Of a DNA stretch of 64,000 nucleotides, positions 15,907-23,698 are shown in pieces. Both the position numbers and the translations under genes were made by a program. The stretch is from CAZCVI01 sp964502145 (GTDB taxonomy: Bacteria > Acidobacteriota > Aminicenantia > UBA2199). The notes under the pieces are model-generated. The model was not told where the DNA came from. It saw only the letters and a program-made list of their open reading frames with translations, and searched no databases. The stretch spans positions 46,723 through 110,722 of the forward strand of contig CAZCVI010000013.1 in NCBI GenBank assembly GCA_964502145.1, read 5' to 3'. Position 1 is the stretch's first letter; each line of letters begins with the position of its first letter.

Positions 15907-17084
15907 GCTCCAGCTCCCTGTTTTTTTCCGGTTTTACCCGGGGGTGGGGGGCCGGGGTTGTTTATTTTCACGGCCACACCGTTTTCCAGGGCCTCGCTGC
16001 CACGGATAACCAGAGTTTCTCCGGCAGTTAAACCTTCCCGTACTTCGACAAAACCATCAGAAGTACGCAACCCGAGGGTCAACACACGTTCAACAGCCTT
16101 GCCGTTTTCCACGATATAAGAGAGAAAACCGCGTTCACTGGGACGCACGGCGGTTTGAGGAATGACCGGGGATTCTTTGGCACCACCGACGGGAATATGA
16201 ATCTCAGCAAACATGCCGGGACGCAAGAGGTTTTTATTCCGATCGTAAATTTCAGCGGTAACGGGAGTCATACGGGTATTATCATCGGCACTGGCAGCCA
16301 CGTGGGTAATGGTAGCGGTGTATTGGTTGCGATCGTTTTTAACCTGGAAGGTGATTTCTTGCCCGGGTTTTAAGCGGCCCGCATCTTGTTCTGGGGCTTT
16401 GAAGCGGAGCAGCAGGGGGTCGCGGCGAATCATGGTCGCCAGGATGGTGCCGGGTTGGACATATTGCCCGGTCTGAACAGAGCGGGTTTGGACAAGTCCG
16501 GCCACGGGTGCGCGCACGAGTGCATCGTGGAGGTTGAGTTCGGCCTGGTTTAATTGGGCCTGGGTGAGTGCGACTTCAGCGATAGCAGTACGCACGCGGG
16601 TGCGCCAGGTTTCCAATTCCTCGCCGGGAATGAGGCCAGGGTTCTTTTCCACTACCTGTTGCCGTCGTTGTAATCCAGCCTCAGCATCTGTTTTAGCGGC
16701 TTTGGCTTTTTCCCAGGCAGCACGGGCGGATTCCACGGTTAGTTTGTACCTTTGGGGTTCGATTTCCACCAGTACCTGGTCGGGACGTACCAATGTGCCC
16801 TCGGAAAAGTTGAATTTATCAACGACGCCAGCCACACGGGCGGTGACCAGTACCAATTCAAAGGCTTCGACGGAACCGACAGCATAAATAGAGTAGGTTA
16901 CGGACCGATTTTGCACGGTAATGGTTTCCACGGGGAACATCATGGCAGACTTGCCGCCTGGACCTTTACCACGGGCTGAAGCGGGGTTGTCCTGATTGCA
17001 ACCAGTAAAGGTGAGGGATATAACACAGGCGAATAATAGCAGGGTGATGGATGGGATAGCATATCTAAACGAATTTATTTTCAT
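15903..17084 (-). CDS. RND periplasmic adaptor (membrane fusion protein)
   Basis: 393 residues. An N-terminal signal (SITLLLFACVISLTFTGC) ends in a lipobox-like FTGC, suggesting a lipoprotein anchored in the inner membrane. It has a lipoyl-like half (VEIEPQRYKL), an alpha-hairpin rich in Ala/Glu/Gln (about 110-190), the second lipoyl half (VRAPVAGLVQTRSVQTGQ) and a beta-barrel region. It bridges permease and outer-membrane channel. It is the middle gene of the operon, 25 nt after the channel gene. Confidence 0.94.
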   Translation of the reverse strand: MKINSFRYAIPSITLLLFACVISLTFTGCNQDNPASARGKGPGGKSAMMFPVETITVQNRSVTYSIYAVGSVEAFELVLVTARVAGVVDKFNFSEGTLVRPDQVLVEIEPQRYKLTVESARAAWEKAKAAKTDAEAGLQRRQQVVEKNPGLIPGEELETWRTRVRTAIAEVALTQAQLNQAELNLHDALVRAPVAGLVQTRSVQTGQYVQPGTILATMIRRDPLLLRFKAPEQDAGRLKPGQEITFQVKNDRNQYTATITHVAASADDNTRMTPVTAEIYDRNKNLLRPGMFAEIHIPVGGAKESPVIPQTAVRPSERGFLSYIVENGKAVERVLTLGLRTSDGFVEVREGLTAGETLVIRGSEALENGVAVKINNPGPPPPGKTGKKQGAGA

Positions 17085-17109
17085 AGCTTTACTCCTGGAT
17101 GAAGGCTTA

Positions 17110-18450
17110 TTATTTTATTTGGTGATTGCCGAAGGGATCGAGGCCCATGGCGGAACGTAGGTTCAGGAAAGCAACGGCTATACCGTAACGGGCGCGAATC
17201 AGTTCGACTTCGGCTTCATAAAGACTGACATTGGCATCGGCAGCTTGGAGCGCACCGGTGAGGCCCTGGCGGTAGAGTTCGGTGGTTTCACCGGCATTTT
17301 TTCCAGCCACTTCCTGGGCGACTGCGGCCTGTTTAAGGGAGGCTTGCTGGTTGGTCAGGGTGACCTGGGCGTTATGCACTTGCAATTCCACCTGTCGTTC
17401 CCCGGCCTTGAATTCGAGATCGGCGATATGGGCGAGTGCTTTACGTTCTGAATAGTCGGCGATGCGGGTCAACCCATCAAAAATAGTCCAATTAAGGTTG
17501 AGACCTACAGACCACGTGGAACTTTTGCCACTGAGGCCACTTTCATTGGTGAAACGATAGGAACCAATGAGTGCGAGATTGGGTAACCAGCGTAACAGGG
17601 GTTCCACAGCGTAAGCATGTTGGGCCCGGGCATGCCAGCGAAGGGACCGAAGGTCAAGCCGTTGGCCCTGGGCCTCGGGAATCAACGCGTCGGACATGGA
17701 GGGTGGGGATTGGGCTTCAGCCAGCAGTGACTCCGGTATAACCAGTTCCCCGGCTATTTTTTGGTCCAGCAGGAATTCGAGTTGCAGGCGTGCGGATTGG
17801 ACATCACCCTGGGCGCGGGTGATATTTCGTTCGGCAGTGGCATATTCCAATTGGGCGCGGGTCACGTCGTTGACTGAAACCAACTGGGCTTCAAAGCGTG
17901 CCTGGGCAGCCTCAAGATTCTTTTTGGCCAGGTCGAACCGTTTCTGGGCGGCGTTTAACATCTGTTCGACACCCAATGTGGCCAGAAAGGCATTGCATAC
18001 CTCGAAAGAAAGAGCACGTTTATTTTCCAGAGAGTTGCACTTCTCGGCCTTGTTTTCCAGTTTGACCTGACGGAACAGGGGAATGGAACGGGAATCAAAG
18101 AGATTCAGGTTCATAGCCACTGTGGCTGCAAGGGCATTGAGGCTTTGAACGGTCACGGACTGGTCGTTGAGGGTGCGGGTGATTGCATCGGGACGGCGGG
18201 TATAGGTGCCGGTGGCGGTGATGGTAGGTAGAAAAAAAGAGCGGGCTTTTAATACCTGGGCATTGGAAGCCTTCACTTTTTCATCGGCAACAGCGGCGCG
18301 TTCATTGCGCACCAAAGCGGCTTGAACGGCGGCTTGGATGGTTAATTTGTCGCCTTCTGCGGGCAGAAACATGGCGGCGGTTAGGAAAACAATCACAAAG
18401 AATGGCAGGGAATACTTTTTTTTACTGAAACGGCAATGAATAGCAGACAT
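17110..18450 (-). CDS. TolC-family outer-membrane efflux protein
   Basis: 446 residues with an N-terminal signal sequence (FFVIVFLTAAMFLPAEG). It shows two long alpha-helical repeats typical of TolC channels; the segment LNLNLFDSRSIPLF in the first half matches LNLNWTIFDGLTRI in the second, reflecting the internal duplication. It forms the outer-membrane exit duct of the efflux system. It is the first gene of the operon and ends 25 nt before the adaptor gene. Confidence 0.93.
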   Translation of the reverse strand: MSAIHCRFSKKKYSLPFFVIVFLTAAMFLPAEGDKLTIQAAVQAALVRNERAAVADEKVKASNAQVLKARSFFLPTITATGTYTRRPDAITRTLNDQSVTVQSLNALAATVAMNLNLFDSRSIPLFRQVKLENKAEKCNSLENKRALSFEVCNAFLATLGVEQMLNAAQKRFDLAKKNLEAAQARFEAQLVSVNDVTRAQLEYATAERNITRAQGDVQSARLQLEFLLDQKIAGELVIPESLLAEAQSPPSMSDALIPEAQGQRLDLRSLRWHARAQHAYAVEPLLRWLPNLALIGSYRFTNESGLSGKSSTWSVGLNLNWTIFDGLTRIADYSERKALAHIADLEFKAGERQVELQVHNAQVTLTNQQASLKQAAVAQEVAGKNAGETTELYRQGLTGALQAADANVSLYEAEVELIRARYGIAVAFLNLRSAMGLDPFGNHQIK

Positions 18451-18787
18451 GATATTTATTTTTATCCTCCTTTTGAGGCTGTTTCGATATTCGACAAGCT
18501 CAATAGAAACGGAGCTGTCAATGACGAACAGGTACTTTTTTTATTCTATATCTTAATTCTATCTTAATTCTATATCTATATCATACGGAAATCAAGATAT
18601 TATTGTTTACAGGATTTACCATTAAATTAATGGGAAGTCTGGGAATTATGGGAAGTCTGGGAATTATGGGAATTATGGAACTCCCACTTGTTTTTACGAT
18701 ACTCTCAAAGAACTAGAGTGAATTCAGGGTTTATGGTGCTGTTAATATTTACGTTTGTCCTCAGACTTCTTAATTTCTTCAAGGCTA
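18451..18787. other. Divergent intergenic region between efflux operon and unknown gene
   Basis: Positions 18460-18475 carry the CCTCCTTTT-complement ribosome site for the TolC gene. Positions 18540-18600 contain short direct repeats of TCTTAATTCTAT. Positions 18611-18728 are an inverted copy of the GGGA-arm element. No gene is seen. Confidence 0.6.
18611..18728. repeat. Palindromic GGGA-arm element, inverted copy
   Basis: Read on the minus strand it begins CTGAATTCACTCTAGTTC, then TTTGAGAGTATCGTAAAA and AAGTGGGAG, followed by 9-bp CCCATAATT-type units, and ends ATGGTAAATCC. The left block (AGTTCTTTGAGAGTAT...AAGTGGGA) matches copies at 2941 and 25927. Only one arm polarity is well developed. 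Confidence 0.7.
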
Positions 18788-18816
18788 TTGAAAAATACTG
18801 CAATTTATTCTAAAAT
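18788..18816 (+). promoter_or_regulatory. Sigma70-like promoter upstream of a short leader ORF
   Basis: TTGAAA (18788-18793), a 17-nt spacer and TAAAAT (18811-18816) are followed by 6 nt and ATG 18823, again predicting a leaderless transcript. Confidence 0.65.
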
Positions 18817-18822
18817 CTTATT

Positions 18823-18891
18823 ATGAAACCATTACAAAAGCAGGATAAAATTTTTGCCCGATTGTACAGCCAACAGGAGGTGTTAGCGTGA
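18823..18891 (+). CDS. 22-codon leader ORF coupled to the next gene
   Basis: ATG 18823 opens a 22-residue frame (MKPLQKQDKIFARLY...) ending in TGA at 18889-18891, which overlaps the GTG start of the next gene. The AGGAGG site for that GTG lies inside the leader codons. The spacing to the promoter suggests it is the first translated frame of a leaderless mRNA. It resembles no protein I know; its role is probably translational coupling. Confidence 0.4.
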   Translation: MKPLQKQDKIFARLYSQQEVLA

Positions 18892-20057
18892 GAATTCTAT
18901 ATATTACTGCCAAGGATATGTTGCTATGGGATGAGGGGAAAACGATTACCATTCAAAGTCAATACCTGAAGAATTACCGGGAGAATCTGCGGAGCATCCA
19001 AGATCGCAAGGTATGGAAGCAGAAAAGCATGACTGTCGCCATGGGGTACAACCAACCATTACAAAGTTTAATACCGGACCGGGAAGTTGAAAATTATCGT
19101 TTTACGGGCCTGACCCCCTGTGGAAAAACCAAGACTGTGATTTATGCGATTCAAATCGATCAGATGGGGGGCATGTTTAAGGTGAATGCGTACAGTGCCG
19201 TGGATATGGAGGGCCATATATTTCATGACAAGGGAATTTTTATTCATAATCCATCCTACAATAGAAAGAATGGTACGCTGTTGTACAGTTTGCAGCGGGC
19301 TGGTGGGCAGGAAGATTTACAATCACAAAATTTAAAGAGCAGCGAGGTTCATACTCTGACAGATGGTGATTCAGTGGATGCTTATCCGCGTTGGGTGGAA
19401 GGATCGGCGGACACGTTTGTGTTCCAAAGCGCGGGTATTGGCAGGAGTCCAACAGGGGGGTACATGGGTTTGGCTCCAGTGACAATTAACCGCATGAATG
19501 TAACGAGCGGTGCTATCGAAGAACTGGTAGCGTTTGAACATTATGATTGTCTGGCGCCAAAAATGGACAAGGAGGGCAATCTTTATTATATCAAAAGACC
19601 GTATCGGGTGGATAGCCTTCATAACAATAATTTTCTGGTAGACATCTTGTTATTTCCCATCCGTATCATCAATGCCATTTTTAACTGGTTGAATATGTTC
19701 TCGATGATGTATTCAGGCAAACCTTTAACTTCAGGCAGCAATCCAGCCAGACAGGATGGCGACCCGAAAAAATTCACCATTCATGGCAATTTAGTGGATG
19801 CAGCCAAGATTATGAACGATTCTTCCACGATGGGTGGCAAGCATCTGGGCATAGTGCCGCGCAGTTGGCAATTGATCAAACAGTCGGTGAACGGGAACGA
19901 GGAAAAACTGGCTGAAGGAGTGATTGCTTTTGACCGCTCGGCGGACGGGACAATAGTCTGTTGCAACGGGAAAACAATCTACACAGTAGAGAACAGCGGT
20001 AAAAAGACGACGCTGATCAAAGAGAAATTTATTGAAAAAGTCTATGTTTGGGAGTAA
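18888..20057 (+). CDS. Unknown protein, possible TolB-like beta-propeller
   Basis: 389 residues from GTG 18888, with AGGAGG at the usual distance. There is no signal peptide. Segments such as IFIHNPSYNRKNGTLLYSLQR, LTDGDSVDAYPRWVEGSADTFVFQS, LAPKMDKEGNLYYIKRPYRV and VIAFDRSADGTIVCCNGKTIYTVE have the spacing of beta-propeller blades that pair a dynamic loop with D-G/N turns. One hydrophobic stretch (FLVDILLFPIRIINAIFNWLNMFSMM, about 247-272) could sit in or on a membrane. I do not recognise the family. Confidence 0.75.
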   Translation: MRILYITAKDMLLWDEGKTITIQSQYLKNYRENLRSIQDRKVWKQKSMTVAMGYNQPLQSLIPDREVENYRFTGLTPCGKTKTVIYAIQIDQMGGMFKVNAYSAVDMEGHIFHDKGIFIHNPSYNRKNGTLLYSLQRAGGQEDLQSQNLKSSEVHTLTDGDSVDAYPRWVEGSADTFVFQSAGIGRSPTGGYMGLAPVTINRMNVTSGAIEELVAFEHYDCLAPKMDKEGNLYYIKRPYRVDSLHNNNFLVDILLFPIRIINAIFNWLNMFSMMYSGKPLTSGSNPARQDGDPKKFTIHGNLVDAAKIMNDSSTMGGKHLGIVPRSWQLIKQSVNGNEEKLAEGVIAFDRSADGTIVCCNGKTIYTVENSGKKTTLIKEKFIEKVYVWE

Positions 20058-20165
20058 GAATAGAGGAATAAATCAATAAATCCAAGTGCGATACAACTAT
20101 TAAACGATTAGCTTCTTTATTTTTTCTTAACAATTCGGTATTATCATGTTTTTAAAGGAGTTGCA

Positions 20166-20591
20166 ATGAATCAGATCAGAGTACTATTCTTATGTGTTCA
20201 TAATTCTGCCCGCAGTCAAATGGCGGAAGCGTTCTTAAAAAAACATGGTGGTCAGGCTTACGATGTACAAAGTGCAGGCTTGGAACCGGGAAACCTAAAC
20301 CCGGTAGTAGTGGCTGCCATGAAAGAGAAGGGCATAGATATCTCCGGCAATAAGACCAATGGGGTGATGACTCTATTGCAGCAAGGCACGGTGTTTGATT
20401 ACGTGGTCACGGTGTGCGATGAAAGCAGCGCGGAGCGATGCCCAATTTTTCCCGGCAAAGTTCAACGGCTACACTGGGGATTTCCTGACCCTTCCAGTTT
20501 TACGGGTACATTTGAGGAAAAACTGGAGAAAACCAGGGCAGTTAGAGATGCAATTGAGAAGAAAATTATGGAGTGGATGCCCCATGATTGA
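20166..20591 (+). CDS. arsC: Arsenate reductase, low-molecular-weight phosphatase fold
   Basis: 141 residues; AAAGGAG precedes ATG 20166. The P-loop CVHNSARS (C10-x5-R) lies at the N-terminus, as in LMW-PTP-type ArsC. A second cysteine pair VCDESSAERCP at about 82-90 matches the redox cysteines of thioredoxin-coupled arsenate reductases, and a WGFPDPSS acid loop follows. It reduces arsenate to arsenite. The adjacent permease gene could be part of the same unit, although it is not an ArsB/Acr3-type pump. A related tyrosine phosphatase function is less likely given the extra cysteines. Confidence 0.87.
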   Translation: MNQIRVLFLCVHNSARSQMAEAFLKKHGGQAYDVQSAGLEPGNLNPVVVAAMKEKGIDISGNKTNGVMTLLQQGTVFDYVVTVCDESSAERCPIFPGKVQRLHWGFPDPSSFTGTFEEKLEKTRAVRDAIEKKIMEWMPHD

Positions 20592-20611
20592 AGGATATAC
20601 CCAGGTTTAAC

Positions 20612-21430
20612 ATGGCTAAACTATTCCCTGTTTTGATGGCGTTAACTGCCTATACTATGCTTTCATTGGGCTTTGTATTGATGAAAAAAGGAGTCCATTG
20701 GATGGGCTGGAAAGAAAAGAAGAACGGGTTGTATTATCATAATCTTTTCATTTGGACTATCGGTTTTTTGATTATGAATATTTACGGCCTGCCCAGTGCT
20801 ATCGCATTGAAGTCTCTATCTCCTCATATTGTGGCTGCTTTTGCCGGGTGGGGGATTGTGATGTTGGTGCTTTTTTCTTTTTTAATCTTGAAAGAGAAGA
20901 TATACCCCAGCGATTATTTTTATGCCTTCTTGGTCGTGGTGGGGATTTTTCTGCTGGCTTTTTTTGAAAAAAAAGTTGGATTGAGTTCCGCGTATCAGCG
21001 GATCAATTCTTTGGGACTGCTTTTGTTGTGTCTGTTGCCGTTGTTTGTGCTTCTTCTGGGCGTGGTGAAGCCGCTTTCTAAATGGAAAAAATTCGTCGGG
21101 TTGGCCGCAGTGTCGGGTATGGCGGCAGGGATGATGGTGGTAACGTTACGGTTACTGGTGATGCAGATGGGGTATCATGTGTCCTTGTATTTTTCTTCTT
21201 GGTACTTATATTTATATATCTTTTTTGCCTTGCTTTCTTTGGTGGCGTTGCAATTGGCTTTAAAGAGTGGTTCCATGATTGCTATCGGTCCGGTTCAATA
21301 TGCCGCCAATATTATTTATCCACTATGTGCTACTCTGCTGGTCTTTCAACAGTCTATTCATTGGGTACAAGGGGTAGCCGTGGTAGTAATCGTTTTTGCA
21401 GTGGTGGCAATTTTAAAGAAACACGAATAA
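20612..21430 (+). CDS. EamA-like (DMT superfamily) multi-helix membrane protein
   Basis: 272 residues from ATG 20612; a TTG at 20588 overlapping the arsC stop is an alternative start. About nine to ten hydrophobic helices are visible, in two halves with similar ends (SAIALKSLSPHIVAAFAGWG and QLALKSGSMIAIGPVQYAANIIYP), the pattern of drug/metabolite transporters. The substrate is unknown. It follows arsC by 20 nt and is probably co-transcribed. Confidence 0.75.
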   Translation: MAKLFPVLMALTAYTMLSLGFVLMKKGVHWMGWKEKKNGLYYHNLFIWTIGFLIMNIYGLPSAIALKSLSPHIVAAFAGWGIVMLVLFSFLILKEKIYPSDYFYAFLVVVGIFLLAFFEKKVGLSSAYQRINSLGLLLLCLLPLFVLLLGVVKPLSKWKKFVGLAAVSGMAAGMMVVTLRLLVMQMGYHVSLYFSSWYLYLYIFFALLSLVALQLALKSGSMIAIGPVQYAANIIYPLCATLLVFQQSIHWVQGVAVVVIVFAVVAILKKHE

Positions 21431-21469
21431 ACGGGGCATTAAATCACTATCTTCAATTTAACATCCGCC

Positions 21470-21625
21470 TCAATCCATCCCTAAAACACTGAAAACTGGG
21501 TGATTGGTTCTGTTCCATATCCATATGAGGGCATATCTCTTTTGACCATATCTCCAGAGTTTACCAAGGGTCACATCCTTCAACACTTTGAAGTTCCTAA
21601 TCTTAATTCCTTCAATATTCGCCAT
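21470..21625 (-). pseudogene. Remnant of an AAA-family ATPase gene (N-terminus only)
   Basis: A 51-codon frame starts MANIEGIKIRNFKVLKDVTL, the characteristic start of SMC/OLD-like AAA ATPases (I-K-[IN]-x-N-[FY]-K-x-L-K-D-V). After GKLW the expected sequence and the Walker A motif are missing; the frame runs into unrelated codons and stops. I read it as a decayed gene fragment. A functional short protein is unlikely. Confidence 0.5.
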
Positions 21626-21750
21626 GGTTTTACCTCGTATTCCTGTTTTATCTATTTAATATAAATCATTGGCCCTATTTTGTCAAATGGTTTTCCACCA
21701 CTTTTATTCTTCTGTAGTTTATGAAAATACCAGGGTTTTACAGATTGAGC

Positions 21751-21779
21751 TTGAAAAATACCGCTTAATCTGGTATAAC
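21751..21779 (+). promoter_or_regulatory. Promoter of the NtrC-type regulator gene (leaderless)
   Basis: TTGAAA (21751-21756), a 17-nt spacer and TATAAC (21774-21779) precede ATG 21786 by 6 nt. No Shine-Dalgarno sequence is present. Confidence 0.75.
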
Positions 21780-21785
21780 TACTGC

Positions 21786-23183
21786 ATGGAAGACATTAAA
21801 ATACTGGTTATTGACGACGAAAAAAATATTCTGGAATCCATCAAGATGGTTTTGAACTATGAAAACTATCAGGTGGATACAGCGAATAGTGGCATTGATG
21901 GTATCGACCGATTCAAACTTCATAATCCAGATATCGTGCTCTTGGATGTGAAAATGCCCGGCTTTAACGGCATTGAAGTGTTAAAACAATTAAAAGAGAT
22001 CAACCCGTTCTCTGAAGTGATTATGATTTCGGGGCACTCTGGCATTGAAGAGGCGGTGGAAGCGTCCCGCTTGGGAGCTTTTGATTTTCTGGAAAAACCA
22101 ATTGCCCGCGATAAATTGGTCCTGACAATTCGCAATGCCTCGGAAAAGGTGGCACTACTCAAAGAAAATTACTCGCTCAAAACGATCAATGAGAAAAAAT
22201 ACCGCTTGATCGGCGATTCTCCTAAAATGGAAGAACTCCGACAAACGATTGCCAAAGTAGCACGTACCAACAGCATGGTCTTGATCACGGGCGAAAGCGG
22301 CACGGGAAAAGAATTGATCGCACGCAATATTTTTATGCACTCTTCCCGTAGTAAACAAAAATTTGTCCAGGTGAACTGCGCGGCTATTCCTGAAGAATTG
22401 ATTGAAAGCGAACTGTTCGGCCATGAAAAAGGCTCGTTTACCGGCGCTTACGAGAAGAAGATCGGCAAATTCGATAACGCCCATAAAGGAAGTATTTTCC
22501 TGGACGAGGTGGGAGACTTGAGTTTAAAAGCCCAGGCCAAAGTACTCCGGGTTTTGGAAGAAGGAGAGATTCAGCGCGTGGGTTCTGCCGAGGTCCGACA
22601 GATTGATGTGCGCGTGATTGCGGCTACTAATAAGGATTTAAAAGAGGAGATCAAAAAAGGAAACTTCCGCGAAGACCTTTTTTTTCGCCTCAATGTGGTG
22701 CCTTTACGTTCCCCATCATTGCGAGAAAGACGGGAAGATATCCCGTTGCTGATCGATCATTTTGTCAATTATTTCGCGGAAGAACAAAACTTTAAACGGA
22801 AGAAGTTCTCTCCCAAAGTGATTGAACTGTTCAAGAATTACGAGTGGAAAGGAAATATCCGGGAACTACGCAACTTGGTTGAACGTTTATTGATCATGAG
22901 TTCAGGCAATATCATCAATGAACATGATCTGCCGGAACATATGCAGGTGGAAGAAAAAAAAGCGGCTTTTTCTTTTGCGGAAATCCAATTGTGGAAAGAA
23001 TTCAAATTCCAGTCAGAGAAACTCTTTCTGGAAGAAAAATTAAAACAATTCAACTATAATATTGCCAGAACGGCGCGAGAAATTGAATTACCTCGCAGTA
23101 ATCTATATAAAAAATTGGAATCTAGTGGTATAATAGTTCCTGGTAACTCGGAAGCGGATGAAGAATCGCTCGATTCTGAATAA
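21786..23183 (+). CDS. NtrC-family sigma54-dependent response regulator
   Basis: 465 residues from ATG 21786; the frame is open further upstream, but the promoter falls inside that extension and the receiver domain starts exactly here (MEDIKILVIDDEKNI). The receiver has the acidic pair and D in VLLDVKMPG. The AAA+ domain has Walker A GESGTGKE and GSFTGA, a conservative variant of the GAFTGA sigma54-contact loop. The C-terminal Fis-type HTH is FNYNIARTAREIELPRSNLYKKLE. It activates sigma54 promoters after phosphorylation; no partner kinase is adjacent. The last 12 codons (NSEADEESLDSE plus stop) lie within the RNase P RNA 5' end. Confidence 0.93.
   Translation: MEDIKILVIDDEKNILESIKMVLNYENYQVDTANSGIDGIDRFKLHNPDIVLLDVKMPGFNGIEVLKQLKEINPFSEVIMISGHSGIEEAVEASRLGAFDFLEKPIARDKLVLTIRNASEKVALLKENYSLKTINEKKYRLIGDSPKMEELRQTIAKVARTNSMVLITGESGTGKELIARNIFMHSSRSKQKFVQVNCAAIPEELIESELFGHEKGSFTGAYEKKIGKFDNAHKGSIFLDEVGDLSLKAQAKVLRVLEEGEIQRVGSAEVRQIDVRVIAATNKDLKEEIKKGNFREDLFFRLNVVPLRSPSLRERREDIPLLIDHFVNYFAEEQNFKRKKFSPKVIELFKNYEWKGNIRELRNLVERLLIMSSGNIINEHDLPEHMQVEEKKAAFSFAEIQLWKEFKFQSEKLFLEEKLKQFNYNIARTAREIELPRSNLYKKLESSGIIVPGNSEADEESLDSE
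23126..23134 (+). promoter_or_regulatory. Extended -10 promoter for rnpB inside the regulator gene
   Basis: TGGTATAAT (23126-23134) is an extended -10 box with consensus TATAAT. No good -35 is present. Transcription from about 23141 would start just before the first RNase P helix at 23149. Confidence 0.65.
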
Positions 23184-23517
23184 GAATTGGGAGGAAAGTC
23201 CGGGCTCCGCAGGACAGGATGGTTCCTAACGGGAACTGCTCATCATATAATACGGTGAGTAAGGATAGTGCCGCAGAGAATAGACTGCCTGCCAAGTGTA
23301 AACTTGGTCGGTAACGGTGAAAAGGTGAGGTAAGAGCTCACCGTCCCGCGTGGCGACACACGGGACTGAGGTAAACCCCATCCGGAGCAAGGTTAAATAA
23401 AAAGCGCTTGAGGCTTGTCCGGTCGATGCTTTTAGGTTAACCGCTTGTGCAGTTAAGCAATTAATTGCCCAGATAAATGATTCTTCACGACAGAACCCGG
23501 CTTACAGTCCGCTTCCG
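23149..23517 (+). ncRNA. rnpB: RNase P RNA
   Basis: The signature blocks of bacterial RNase P RNA occur in order: GGAGGAAAGTCCGGGCTCC (about 23190), the GTGCCGCAGAGAATAGACTG segment (about 23269), GGTGAAAAGGTGAGGTAAGAG (23317 on), GGTAAACCCCATCCGGAGCA (about 23371), and the 3' block GACAGAACCCGGCTTACAG. The ends pair as helix P1: CGGAAGCGGA (23149-23158) with TCCGCTTCCG (23508-23517). It processes tRNA 5' ends. Its first 35 nt overlap the end of the upstream regulator gene in the same direction. Confidence 0.95.
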
Positions 23518-23660
23518 GGGGACTGCGTCCCCATTTACTAGGAGACCATTGTGTGCTTGCCCCAATCCATGCAGTTGGTTGAGTCCTGCAACGAGTAAAA
23601 TCTTTATATATAAAAAGGGGACTGCGTCCCCATCTACGATGAAACTATTATATGCCTGCG
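23517..23660. repeat. Two direct copies of a 43-bp repeat with a GGGGACTGCGTCCCC hairpin
   Basis: Copies begin at 23517 and 23617, exactly 100 bp apart. Each starts with GGGGACTGCGTCCCCAT, able to form a 6-bp stem, and continues with about 26 bp that match at most positions. Nothing in 23518-23698 looks like a gene, although both strands have short open frames. A run of nine G residues is at 23672-23680. Confidence 0.7.
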
Positions 23661-23698
23661 GAGATATAAGTGGGGGGGGGAATTCAGTTGGATAGAGA

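Noticed and set aside
21669..21785. Longer start of the NtrC-type regulator
   Set aside because: The extension contains the promoter, and receiver-domain homology begins exactly at ATG 21786.
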